This document shows, piece after piece, positions 1-6,177 of a DNA stretch of 58,001 nt. The notes beneath the pieces are model-generated. The model was not told the origin of the DNA. It saw only the letters and a program-made list of their open reading frames with translations, and searched no databases. How positions within the stretch are numbered: the first letter of the stretch is position 1; the number at the start of each line of letters is the position of its first letter. The stretch spans positions 1 through 58,001 of IMG/VR virus record IMGVR_UViG_3300035698_014534. The stretch is one strand, 5' to 3'. The translations under genes and the position numbers were made by a program. The stretch is from a virus.

Positions 1-88
1 AGGGGGGCGGGGCGGGTGCTCCTGCTGTCAGACCCCCTGTAGATCCCGACCCCATTTTTGCCCATAAAAAGGCTTTCATTTTATTCAT
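1..88 (-). CDS. Partial small protein at left edge (5' end only)
   Basis: The reading frame starts at ATG 88 on the minus strand and stays open to the window edge (29 codons visible). The visible peptide begins MNKMKAFLWAKMGSGSTGG and then becomes Gly/Ala/Pro-rich, which explains the local G/C run. A purine-rich stretch (AGAGA) lies upstream. No family is recognised. The low complexity and missing 3' part make this a weak call; it might be the start of a virion protein. Confidence 0.4.
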   Translation of the reverse strand, partial: MNKMKAFLWAKMGSGSTGGLTAGAPAPPP

Positions 89-142
89 AGAGAAGTCTCT
101 CTATTAGACACGCCCCACCTTGCCCCATCGGTAAAGTTCTTA

Positions 143-268
143 TCAAGTCTTATCATAATCGTAATAAAACAGGGTGCTTATGGGTACTTCCTTTTCACAG
201 GGAGGGCAAAGCGGCCACATCGGGTCGCCTTTGAACAGTTTGGAACAATTAATACAAGTTATTCGCAT
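143..268 (-). CDS. 41-aa zinc-ribbon mini-protein
   Basis: The protein starts MRITCINCSKLFKGD and carries a second knuckle (PLCPPC), giving C-x2-C ... C-x2-C, a one-zinc ribbon. Its ATG lies inside the last codons of the upstream gene at 259-414, so the two are probably translationally coupled. The segment CINC..FKGD..PLCPPC resembles the zinc modules at 3599-4346 and 5540-5629 (CTRCEH...FKGD..FPIC). These mini-proteins form a family in this accessory region. Function is unknown; nucleic-acid or protein binding through zinc is an inference. Confidence 0.6.
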   Translation of the reverse strand: MRITCINCSKLFKGDPMWPLCPPCEKEVPISTLFYYDYDKT

Positions 269-414
269 TTGGGACCTTTGGGGAAATTGAATGATTCCGG
301 GGACTTAAGTATTATGCTTTCCAGGGTCCAGTAGAAATAGGTTTCAGGTTTGAGAGGCTTCTTCTTGGTTCGCCACATATCGAACGGTTCATTACATTTT
401 ACGCATGTTATCAA
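259..414 (-). CDS. 51-aa zinc-knuckle mini-protein, TTG start
   Basis: From TTG 414 the frame reads M-I-T-C-V-K-C-N-E-P-F and ends ..PKGPKCE, with one C-x2-C knuckle at the N terminus and a lone Cys near the end. The frame has a stop codon just upstream and no ATG, and a GGGGGAC Shine-Dalgarno-like stretch sits upstream of the TTG. The same TTG-ATA-A start context precedes other zinc peptides at 4346 and 5629. It overlaps its neighbours on both sides, as in a tight operon. Function is unknown. Confidence 0.5.
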   Translation of the reverse strand: MITCVKCNEPFDMWRTKKKPLKPETYFYWTLESIILKSPESFNFPKGPKCE

Positions 415-565
415 GAAAGTCCCCCATTATTGCTTCATCCATCTCTGTTTGAATCGCCTTCGCCATACCCAATTCGGATGCGGCTGATCGGCACGTTGGA
501 AAATTCTTCTGAGCTAGGTCCCAAGTAAAGGGAGGTTCACATTGCTGTTCACATATATTGAACAA
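392..565 (-). CDS. 57-aa Cys-containing mini-protein, probable TTG start
   Basis: The frame from TTG 565 encodes FNICEQQCEPPFTWDLA near the N terminus and ends in an acidic helix (MDEAIMGDFLDNMRKM). The C-x3-C-E-P-P-F-x-W-D-L pattern recurs in the minigene at 2856-2903 (C-K-P-P-F then K-W-D-L after a one-base shift) and in the 4.1-kb zinc protein (CVPPF), so it is probably a real coding segment. It has no ATG start and overlaps the next gene by 23 bases. Function is unknown. Confidence 0.45.
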   Translation of the reverse strand: MFNICEQQCEPPFTWDLAQKNFPTCRSAASELGMAKAIQTEMDEAIMGDFLDNMRKM

Positions 566-581
566 TTCATTTAGGATGCAC

Positions 582-590
582 TATATAATA
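582..590 (+). promoter_or_regulatory. TATATAATA motif, possible late promoter -10 box
   Basis: CTATATAATA lies in the short divergent spacer between the minus-strand minigenes and the plus-strand gene at 607. An AAGAGG ribosome-binding site follows at 591-596. The same nine bases occur near 5452, 13800 and 41496. T4 late promoters recognised by gp55 use a TATAAATA -10 box without a -35 element, and a gp55-like sigma is encoded at 44105, so a late promoter is a reasonable inference. Confidence 0.4.
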
Positions 591-606
591 AAGAGGATTT
601 AAAAAC

Positions 607-1503
607 ATGGTGCCAAGAAAAAGAGCAGTTAGAAAACAGGCCAAGATTGAAGACGGAGAACAGAGACTGGGAGCTATTGGAAAGACAGATCTGCCGTCAA
701 TGGAGGCCAGGTTTCAATACTACCTCGACCTCACCGAGTATGGCAAGGATCGCACGCATCTAAAGGGCACCGACGTGACCACTAGCGAGCTTCTGACGGT
801 CCTAAGCGGGACCATGCAAGCCTCAGATCTTTCCAAGTCGTGGACATCGACAAATCAACCGAATGAATTTTACAAAAACAATTATTTATCGTCATCATTC
901 TCCCCACCAGACAATGGCTGGACAATGGCAGCTAGATTCAAGACGGACACCCCCGCATCATCCTCCGCTGCCACTTGTATTTGCGCTATGAACGGCAGTG
1001 GCGGAGCTGGTGGTATCGGAATTTTTATTAACGAAGATGGCTACGTTTTTGCACTTAGCCAAACAGGATCAATAGCGGGCAGTGACGATTTGACAGACGA
1101 TGCTTGGCATAATGCTGTCTTGACATGCGTATCTGGTTCTGCTATAGATGTTGCAGTTACTTTTTATGTGGATGGGGTTCTAGTTGGGACTAACGCTTCT
1201 GGGTTTACCCCAACCTCTGCCCAATGGGATGATGGATTTATCGTTGGCCACGGTTTCGGGCAATGGGGATGGTTTGGAACTACAAATGAAGTTGTTATTT
1301 TCGGTGAAACTCTAACTGCCGCGCAGGCATTGATTTATCACTCGGGTAGCGGTAGTGACGTGAGAACCCTGGCCCTGCCCACTCCCGACCATTACTGGCC
1401 GATGAATGATCATCCTACCATAATAGATCTCGGGTCAAGACAAAAGAACCTCGTTGCCGGATCTAACACGGCTGACCACATTATTGTCGACTCACCTAGT
1501 TAA
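607..1503 (+). CDS. LamG-like (concanavalin-fold) virion or fibre protein
   Basis: This 298-aa protein has a basic N-terminal tail (MVPRKRAVRKQ), a linker to about residue 95, then a laminin-G-like beta-sandwich at about 100-240. Visible marks are GWTMAARFKT, DDAWHNAVLTCVSG, VTFYVDGVLVGT and the closing strand NEVVIFGETLTAAQ. LamG3 domains are common in phage fibres and decoration proteins and often bind glycans. A second LamG domain occurs in the 1175-aa structural protein at 53974. The last 11 codons and stop are the first half of a 60-bp tandem duplication. It starts with a good AAGAGG site. Virion location is inferred. Confidence 0.7.
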   Translation: MVPRKRAVRKQAKIEDGEQRLGAIGKTDLPSMEARFQYYLDLTEYGKDRTHLKGTDVTTSELLTVLSGTMQASDLSKSWTSTNQPNEFYKNNYLSSSFSPPDNGWTMAARFKTDTPASSSAATCICAMNGSGGAGGIGIFINEDGYVFALSQTGSIAGSDDLTDDAWHNAVLTCVSGSAIDVAVTFYVDGVLVGTNASGFTPTSAQWDDGFIVGHGFGQWGWFGTTNEVVIFGETLTAAQALIYHSGSGSDVRTLALPTPDHYWPMNDHPTIIDLGSRQKNLVAGSNTADHIIVDSPS

Positions 1504-1590
1504 CATATGAAAATTAAATTCATTCTAAAAGCTGACCACATTATTGTCGACTCACCTAGTTAACATATGAAAATTAAATTCATTCTAAAA
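1471..1590 (+). repeat. Perfect 60-bp tandem duplication across a gene junction
   Basis: Bases 1471-1530 and 1531-1590 are identical. Each unit carries the end of the LamG gene (codons for ADHIIVDSPS plus TAA) and the start of the next gene (ATG plus KIKFILK). Copy 1 therefore starts a mini-ORF at 1507 (MKIKFILK then ADHIIVDSPS, 18 aa) that stops before the true gene starts at 1567. Perfect identity means it is very recent, or an assembly artefact. Confidence 0.95.
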
Positions 1591-2328
1591 GAAGAAGGGC
1601 CTCCTAATGCCCAATACTTTGAAAAATATAGGGATTTCTTCAATTCCGAGTTTGATTCTGAACCAATAAGGGGAGCAGGCGGATGGGCTGGATCCACTCA
1701 ATATTTCGATCTTCAAGGGTTCGGGGAAAAGATAGAGAAGCTAGGGTTTGCAAGGCTCGGAGAGGGAGCTTTCAGAGTGGTCTACGCTTTCCCAGATGGC
1801 AAATTTGTTCTCAAGCTTGCCAAACAAGTGGGTTCTCTCAAGATGAACAAGTTGGAAGTCAGCCCGAAGATACAAACAAAGTATTATTCCATCCTTCCCA
1901 AAATGTACATCTATGCAAATGATTATCGTTGGATTGTCAACGAAAGAGTAGAGAAGGCGACTGCCGCAGACTTGGAACAAATCTTTCCATTTTTAGGGGC
2001 AGGGGAGTCGACCCCATGGAGATTGGACAACAAAAAAGACGGTGATGCGGAAGAGTCTTTCGTAGGCTTTTTAGAACTTGTCCGAAAGAACGCGAGAGAT
2101 AACAATATAAACATTGCTATCATCAAATCTATGGATCGCATGAAGCGATATACCGCCAATTGGTTGTCGGATCCAGACGAAGACTATTACAAGATTTCTC
2201 CAACGACGAACAAGATCATCGAGTTCATGTTAGAATACAAAGTTGTACCGAGTGACCTTTGGCTGAAGAATCTTGGCAAGACGAGCGATGGCAGATTTGT
2301 AATTTTGGACTATTCGATCTTTACTTAA
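1567..2328 (+). CDS. Protein-kinase-fold protein with MKIKFILKE leader
   Basis: This 253-aa protein shows a kinase-like signature. It has a glycine-rich loop LGEGAFRVVY (64-73), a VAIK-like lysine in FVLK (K83), a hinge-like WIVNERVE (122-129), a catalytic-loop-like D230-L-W-L-K-N235 with the D(+5)N spacing of kinases, and a DFG-like Asp in VILDYS (D248). It is a paralogue of 4770-5450. The first nine residues, MKIKFILKE, match the leader found on five other unrelated proteins here. A T4-like phage could use such a protein as a packaged or early host-modifying kinase, but activity is inferred. It converges on the minus-strand gene that ends at 2321. Confidence 0.65.
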   Translation: MKIKFILKEEGPPNAQYFEKYRDFFNSEFDSEPIRGAGGWAGSTQYFDLQGFGEKIEKLGFARLGEGAFRVVYAFPDGKFVLKLAKQVGSLKMNKLEVSPKIQTKYYSILPKMYIYANDYRWIVNERVEKATAADLEQIFPFLGAGESTPWRLDNKKDGDAEESFVGFLELVRKNARDNNINIAIIKSMDRMKRYTANWLSDPDEDYYKISPTTNKIIEFMLEYKVVPSDLWLKNLGKTSDGRFVILDYSIFT

Positions 2329-2903
2329 AAATTGCGTGAGAAGGTTTGGCGGTAACTTGGCGTCTGAAATTCCACCCATTGATTCTTTCGACAATTGCTT
2401 GATAGTGTTCTTTTGTCAACTCTTCGGTATAGTATTCACCAGACCAGAGCATCTTGACAACTTCTTCCGGGTAGTAAATGCTTGATATGTCGGAATCGAT
2501 CCAGCTAAACCATATGTGCTTTTGTCCGAAAATGGATATTTCATAATCTGGTATTATCACTTTTGACCAAGAAGGCACTCCAACCCCACGACCCTGTTCT
2601 ACCTCTTCGGATCTTATTTCTACTCGGGTAGGATCCACGACGAATCCATCCACTGCACGGTTGACGTATATACGATCAGCGTTGTTTGCGAAAGGACTGT
2701 AATACTTCATCAAGAAGTTTCTTATCTCATCGTCGGGAATCTGCTCATCATCGATATCCATGTATTGAGTCGTCCCCAAATGAAACTGTAGGTTCTTTTT
2801 GGGATCGGCTTTGTTATGAAAGATGAAGAGTGGATCTTCTTTCTTTAAATCCCACTTAAAAAGGTGGTTTACAGATCCGTTTTTCACACTTAGAGCAAAT
2901 CAC
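2321..2903 (-). pseudogene. Zinc-finger/WC-family chimera, frameshifted at a five-base run
   Basis: Two overlapping frames appear to form one protein. GTG 2903 opens ICSKCEKRICKPPF and hits a stop after 15 codons. Dropping one base of the A5 run at 2858-2862 continues it as KWDLKKEDPLFIFHNK and on to the stop at 2321. As it stands, the long part can only start at GTG 2887 (188 aa). The stretch DPLFIF...NLQFHLG matches DPLFILI...KLEFHFG in the 7887 gene, so this looks like the C-terminal part of a WC-motif protein whose N terminus was replaced by a zinc knuckle. Function is unknown. Confidence 0.5.
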
Positions 2904-2906
2904 TTA

Positions 2907-3077
2907 TCAATCCTCATAAATTTCCATCTTCAGCAACTCCCTATATTCATCTGCTGTTATAATAGGAGATTGTTTAGCCTCTTCACACTGTTTTGAACAC
3001 CAGGGTTCAAAGTCTTTCTTAAAGAAAAGCTCAGAGCAAAGTCTACAATAAGCATGGCCGCAATAATCTATGCACAT
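2907..3077 (-). CDS. 56-aa treble zinc-knuckle mini-protein
   Basis: The protein starts MCIDYCGHAYCRLC and contains WCSKQCEEAK, giving seven cysteines and a histidine, typical of a small treble-clef or HIT/MYND-like zinc finger. A GAGAGG Shine-Dalgarno sequence precedes ATG 3077. It overlaps the upstream gene (3068-3193) by 10 bases, and its stop is followed four bases later by the GTG of the next zinc peptide. Function is unknown. Zinc binding is inferred from cysteine spacing. Confidence 0.6.
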   Translation of the reverse strand: MCIDYCGHAYCRLCSELFFKKDFEPWCSKQCEEAKQSPIITADEYRELLKMEIYED

Positions 3078-3193
3078 TTATCAATCCTCTCTTGTACCTT
3101 TGTGAAGGTACATAGACATGTTTCCAACTTATAGTGTTTTAATGGTGCTTCCCAATCTATTATGTCAAAAAGGGCTTTTAATCCATTGTTCAT
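3068..3193 (-). CDS. 41-aa hypothetical protein
   Basis: A short frame, MNNGLKALFDIIDWEAPLKH and onward, ends with two Cys (ETCLCTF) and a charged helix. AGGAAAG lies at good spacing upstream of ATG 3193, and the 3' end overlaps the next zinc minigene by 10 bases, which argues that it is a real operon member. No family is recognised. The roughly 100 bases upstream, back to 3300, contain only tiny frames that I do not call. Confidence 0.5.
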   Translation of the reverse strand: MNNGLKALFDIIDWEAPLKHYKLETCLCTFTKVQERIDKCA

Positions 3194-3299
3194 CTTATCT
3201 TTCCTTCAAATGTGAATCCCATTTTTATCCATCCCAGAGCGGGAAACAATCTTAGTCAATGTTTATGCGGACTTGCCATTTGGGGCAAATGTGAGCAAG

Positions 3300-3602
3300 C
3301 TATTCCAGAGGGTTAAGAATGAAGGTGATTAGATCATTTTCGATCTTTCTTGCCCTATTTCTTGCCCAAAATCGCTCTGGTCCGGTTTTAGTCTTGGTTA
3401 ATCCGATTCCATCATAGCCTAACATTGCTGATGGACACTTCCAATGCCACTTAATGTAATAAGTGCCCTGATACGGGCAGAGTTTTACTGTAGCACCAGA
3501 GGCTCTTGCTCTTTCCAAGAAAGGCTCCAATTCGTTTAATATACCAATTGGTTCGCCACCTTCATAATCAATTTCGCCAGTTATTACCCAAACTTCTTTC
3601 AC
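3300..3602 (-). CDS. 100-aa hypothetical protein
   Basis: The protein begins MKEVWVITGEIDYEGGEPIG and is a small mixed alpha/beta protein with a central CPYQGTYYIKWHWKCPS segment. The start is a GTG that overlaps the stop of the upstream zinc-ribbon gene (GTGA), so translation is probably coupled. It has no membrane segment or signal. The opening strand plus E-P-I-G-I-L and a following helix could suit a small regulatory fold, but I do not recognise a family. Confidence 0.6.
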   Translation of the reverse strand: MKEVWVITGEIDYEGGEPIGILNELEPFLERARASGATVKLCPYQGTYYIKWHWKCPSAMLGYDGIGLTKTKTGPERFWARNRARKIENDLITFILNPLE

Positions 3603-4346
3603 TTAATCCTACTTGCGCTACATTGCTTGCAGGTATAACATAAGCCATCTGGAGATCGTTTTCTCCTGCTAAAGTCCATTGTCGATTTTGCCGTGTCACA
3701 TCCGGTGCAACGTTTTGTTTCACCAATGATATACTCTGCTGGCTTTTTAAACTTCTCTTTTTCTTTTCGCTTAAGCCTGGACCTGGCCTGGGAAGCCTTT
3801 ACCTTGTCTGGGTTGTTCTCTCTATATTTTTTTCTTTTTGCTAAAATGTTCTTTTTATTAAGTTCGTAATGAACCCTCTTCTGTTTGAGGCGTTCCTTGC
3901 TATTCTTTCTTGGATTGTTCTTTATCCATTCTTTATGCTTTGCCTTAATCCTTTCCTTATTGGCTTTTTGATATAGCGCAACACATTCTTTGCACTTATA
4001 ACACAGTCCATCATTAGTTCTTTTATTCTTGGAAAACTTTACTAATGGCTTTTCCAGATTACATCTAGTACATTCTTTCATCTCATCAATCCTCTTCAAA
4101 AATTGACACCTAATCATTTGGCAAAAGTGACATATTGGGAAGAATATCTTATCCCCTTTGAATGGAGGAACGCAATCCGCATGTTCACATCTGGTACATC
4201 TTATCAAGACAGGTTTCCATTTTTTGAGTTCGTGGACACGGGCGCATTCATGCTGAAGGCATTCTATGCATAACGGGTAATTCGTTTCAAGGATGCCCCG
4301 AAATGGAGATGATATTTTTTTCGCCACACTCAACACAATTTATCAA
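3599..4346 (-). CDS. Multi-zinc-ribbon protein (Endo VII/HNH-type ribbons), frameshifted near its start
   Basis: The long frame (GTG 4336, 245 aa) has two copies of the ribbon found at the N terminus of phage Endo VII/HNH-type proteins: KECTRCNLEKP..DGLCYKCKEC and KRCTGCDTAKS..DGLCYTCKQC, joined by a very basic helix. No HNH core follows. Upstream are two more modules (LCIEC..HEC and IRCTRCEHADCVPPF..FPICHFC). A TTG frame at 4346 (MINCVECGEK) joins in frame if the A7 run at 4315-4321 is read as six, giving C-x2-C..C-x2-C. The segment is probably a fusion of several minigenes; internal starts at TTG (IRCTRC) and ATG (MKECTRC) are possible. A DNA-binding role is inferred. Confidence 0.55.
4131..4212. 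repeat. 82-bp dispersed direct repeat, copy 1
   Basis: Bases 4131-4212 match 5553-5634 at 81 of 82 positions. On the minus strand both encode the zinc module IRCT(R/K)CEHADCVPPFKGD..FFPI. Outside the block the sequences diverge abruptly. Here the module continues into a second knuckle (CHFC). This is recent duplication or recombination of a zinc cassette. Confidence 0.9.
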
Positions 4347-4349
4347 AGC

Positions 4350-4754
4350 TTAACCCGGTTTGTTATCCATTACCAATCTTTTAGGTCGAAAATTTCGAAA
4401 GCTTCTGACAGGATTACCCCATGGTAGGGTATAGTCACCAGTGGCTGCTTTGTCTAAATAAATCTTTTCAGGACTTAAAAGGGAGGTGTCGATCTTTAGT
4501 ATAATGATGTCTACCTTATCTCTGAATTTATCCCACCTGATACTTGAGAACTTCGCGTACTCATGTGCAACAACTGGATACTCGGACAAATATACAGGCG
4601 CCAGCGTATCCTTGTTGGTGTGCGCCCATGACTTGTTACTGTTGACATACCCCAGCCCGTTCTTTTCAATGGATGCCATGAAGGGGGCAAAGGTGGCGTG
4701 GAAGAGGAACGAGGGATGACCTTTAGACTCTTTCAGGTTAAATCTTACTTTTAT
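4350..4754 (-). CDS. ADP-ribosyltransferase-like protein with KVRFNLKE leader and ATA start
   Basis: An ATG at 4679 gives only 109 aa, but the frame is open upstream and encodes K-V-R-F-N-L-K-E followed by FLFHATFAPF. The codon where ATG is expected is ATA (4752-4754), preceded by GGGAG nine bases away. The paralogous leader at 5450 has ATG. With ATA as start it is 134 aa. FHAT (18-21), IEKNGLGYV and VYLSEYPVVAHEYA (54-67) then IIILKIDTS resemble small KptA/DarT-type ADP-ribosyltransferase folds (H-x-T, 'I..GL', 'YLS....A..YA'). It follows the kinase-like gene by 15 bases. The fold is a moderate-confidence guess; activity is unproven. Confidence 0.5.
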   Translation of the reverse strand: MKVRFNLKESKGHPSFLFHATFAPFMASIEKNGLGYVNSNKSWAHTNKDTLAPVYLSEYPVVAHEYAKFSSIRWDKFRDKVDIIILKIDTSLLSPEKIYLDKAATGDYTLPWGNPVRSFRNFRPKRLVMDNKPG

Positions 4755-4769
4755 TTGTCGTTTCTCCCA

Positions 4770-5450
4770 TTAGTAGAAAGCGATTGCTCTCTCGATATCG
4801 TCTCGGAAAGAAGCATCAATAATGACAATCTTTCCATTACTGGTCCCAAGATTATCTCTTCTGAGTTCTCCAGGCTTGATATCATATTCCATGATATAGT
4901 CTAGAATCAGGTGCCCTTTGGGGGTCAGGTCGTAGCCTCTGTAGTGCTCGGCCTCTGAAACGGCGGTTTTCACATCCTTCCCTTCATCGATCATCTTGTA
5001 GCGTATATCTGTGAAAATTTCGACAAGGACTATCCCTATTGGATCAATATATCTGCTTCTTTCAAATTTTGGGTTTATGATTTGTTCGAGGTCGCCTCTT
5101 TTTACTTGTGACGCCTTCTCTACAACGATCCATTCATAGTCCCTTGCGCTCATGTACATCTTCGGGAGAATGGCGCTGTATTTGGTTTGTACATAAGGGT
5201 CCACTTCTCTCTTGTTCATATTGCTATGGTTCTTCTCTTTTAGGAAGGCTACCTTCAATACATAATTGGAATCATCTGGGAAGGCATACGCCATCCTGAA
5301 ACCTCCTGCCCCTAAATATTTAAAACCTGCACTTATAAGAGCACGTTCTGCATCTTCCCCACTATGTTCGGAGAAGATGTGGTTGAGTATCCTTTTATAC
5401 TTTGAGAAAAATCCAAGGGTTTCCTCTTTTAAGTTAAATCTTACTTTCAT
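4770..5450 (-). CDS. Protein-kinase-fold protein with MKVRFNLKE leader (paralogue, Asp to Glu)
   Basis: This 226-aa paralogue of the gene at 1567 shares LPKMY, DYEWIV and GDLEQI with it. The kinase-like marks are LGAGGFRMAY (46-55), VLK (K66), WIVVEKA (107-113), E195-L-R-R-D-N200 and IVIIDAS (D212). The position equivalent to the catalytic Asp is Glu, so it may be inactive or altered. The leader MKVRFNLKE is nearly identical at DNA level to that of the ART-like gene downstream. CTATATAATA ends one base before the ATG. The two genes appear to be an operon. Confidence 0.65.
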   Translation of the reverse strand: MKVRFNLKEETLGFFSKYKRILNHIFSEHSGEDAERALISAGFKYLGAGGFRMAYAFPDDSNYVLKVAFLKEKNHSNMNKREVDPYVQTKYSAILPKMYMSARDYEWIVVEKASQVKRGDLEQIINPKFERSRYIDPIGIVLVEIFTDIRYKMIDEGKDVKTAVSEAEHYRGYDLTPKGHLILDYIMEYDIKPGELRRDNLGTSNGKIVIIDASFRDDIERAIAFY

Positions 5451-5550
5451 GTATTATATAGTTACTCTTGGAAACTATCTTGTCCTCAATGCAATCTCCA
5501 CAAAGGAGAAACTCTTGATCTTCTTCTAGATCAAAGACTTCAAAGCACAT
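5434..5550 (-). CDS. 38-aa Cys-containing mini-protein
   Basis: ATG 5550 opens MCFEVFDLEEDQEFLLCGDC, followed by a short charged tail, stopping inside the start of the kinase-like gene (17-base overlap). LLCGDC is a C-x2-C knuckle, and a single Cys is at residue 2. Its start overlaps the end of the zinc peptide at 5540-5629. The composition is clearly protein-like and acidic. It belongs to the local zinc minigene family by context. Function is unknown. Confidence 0.5.
   Translation of the reverse strand: MCFEVFDLEEDQEFLLCGDCIEDKIVSKSNYIIHESKI
5452..5460 (-). promoter_or_regulatory. TATATAATA element abutting a start codon
   Basis: Read on the minus strand, 5461-5448 is CTATATAATACATG, with the ATG of the kinase-like gene. 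The identical 14-mer occurs at 13809-13796 in front of another gene. If it is a -10 box, transcription would start at or inside the ATG, so either the message is leaderless or the element acts otherwise. Confidence 0.35.
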
Positions 5551-5629
5551 GCCATATTGGGAAGAATATCTTATCCCCTTTGAATGGAGGAACGCAATCC
5601 GCATGTTCACATTTGGTACATCTTATCAA
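5540..5629 (-). CDS. 29-aa truncated zinc module, TTG start
   Basis: TTG 5629 opens IRCTKCEHADCVPPFKGD and ends FFPIWHVL. It lies in the second copy of the 82-bp repeat and has lost the CHFC knuckle present in copy 1, so only the first knuckle remains. It is a duplicate, possibly non-functional. The TTG-ATA-A start context is shared with other peptides of this family. Confidence 0.4.
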   Translation of the reverse strand: MIRCTKCEHADCVPPFKGDKIFFPIWHVL

Positions 5630-5634
5630 GACAG
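5553..5634. repeat. 82-bp dispersed direct repeat, copy 2
   Basis: This is the second copy of the zinc-module block at 4131-4212, with one mismatch (t at 5613 versus c at 4191). It is followed on the coding strand by unrelated sequence that stops the frame early. Confidence 0.9.
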
Positions 5635-5639
5635 TTCAC

Positions 5640-5888
5640 TCATTTTATCAACACGCCTTGGTCGATCCGCTTGGTAGCCTCTAATTGTTCCTTGATGAAA
5701 CAAGCTGGGCAAGTACCTACGCCCTGGATTTGTGGATTATCAGGGTTTATAAATGAGTTGTTCTTACAACGAGATAGTCCTCCTTCTGCCCTATCTAACA
5801 AGAGGTAGCAAGGTAGGGCTTCTATTAAATTAAACATCCTAAGAACATCTTTCAGTGATATTGATACGATAATTTCGTCATCATCCAT
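5640..5888 (-). CDS. 82-aa Cys-cluster protein
   Basis: The frame is open further upstream, but the best start is ATG 5888 behind GGGAGG, giving MDDDEIIVSISLKDVLRMFN and onward. The C-terminal half has SRCKNN...GVGTCPACF, a likely zinc site. The stretch between this start and the upstream gene (5889-5982) is more GC-rich than its surroundings and holds no convincing gene. Function is unknown. Confidence 0.55.
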   Translation of the reverse strand: MDDDEIIVSISLKDVLRMFNLIEALPCYLLLDRAEGGLSRCKNNSFINPDNPQIQGVGTCPACFIKEQLEATKRIDQGVLIK

Positions 5889-5982
5889 CGTTTCGTTCCT
5901 CCCAGCGCCGGCTGGACGCAGCAAGTACGTCCACGACCTTACCACGGATGGGCGTGTGGGTCCAGTGCGGATCCCAAATTTA

Positions 5983-6165
5983 TCAATCCGGGGGCGAGTC
6001 ATAAACAATCTTGTGTCTTTTTGGAAATCTACAAGATGAACTCTCTGGATCTCTACCACAGTAGTCGCACAAACCCTTTTCTCTCTTTTCTTTTCTTTTC
6101 ACCAGTTCATTAATAAGAATTCGCTCTGTATATTCATCTAGTCCCATTGAATAGCTCATATTCAT
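5983..6165 (-). CDS. 60-aa zinc-finger mini-protein
   Basis: MNMSYSMGLDEYTERILINE leads into a basic stretch (VKRKEKREKG) and a knuckle LCDYCGRDPESSSCRFPKRH, which looks like a C-x2-C-x8-C-x4-H zinc finger. It ends in GAT-TGA-TAA, the same end context as the minigene at 2907. A second in-frame ATG is two codons downstream. Nucleic-acid binding is an inference from the basic region plus the finger. Confidence 0.6.
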   Translation of the reverse strand: MNMSYSMGLDEYTERILINELVKRKEKREKGLCDYCGRDPESSSCRFPKRHKIVYDSPPD

Positions 6166-6177
6166 CCCGTTTTGGTT

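Noticed and set aside
61-110. AGAGA-AG-TCTCT hairpin near 90 as a terminator
   Set aside because: The stem is only five bases and no U-run follows on either strand.
3194-3299. Short Cys-containing frame (AHICPKWQVRINID) and a 17-aa TTG frame between 3194 and 3299
   Set aside because: No start codon with a ribosome-binding site for the first and no conserved knuckle; too short to support.
4350-4679. 109-aa gene starting at ATG 4679
   Set aside because: The conserved leader and the FHAT motif lie in the same frame upstream, with a ribosome-binding site before the ATA codon.
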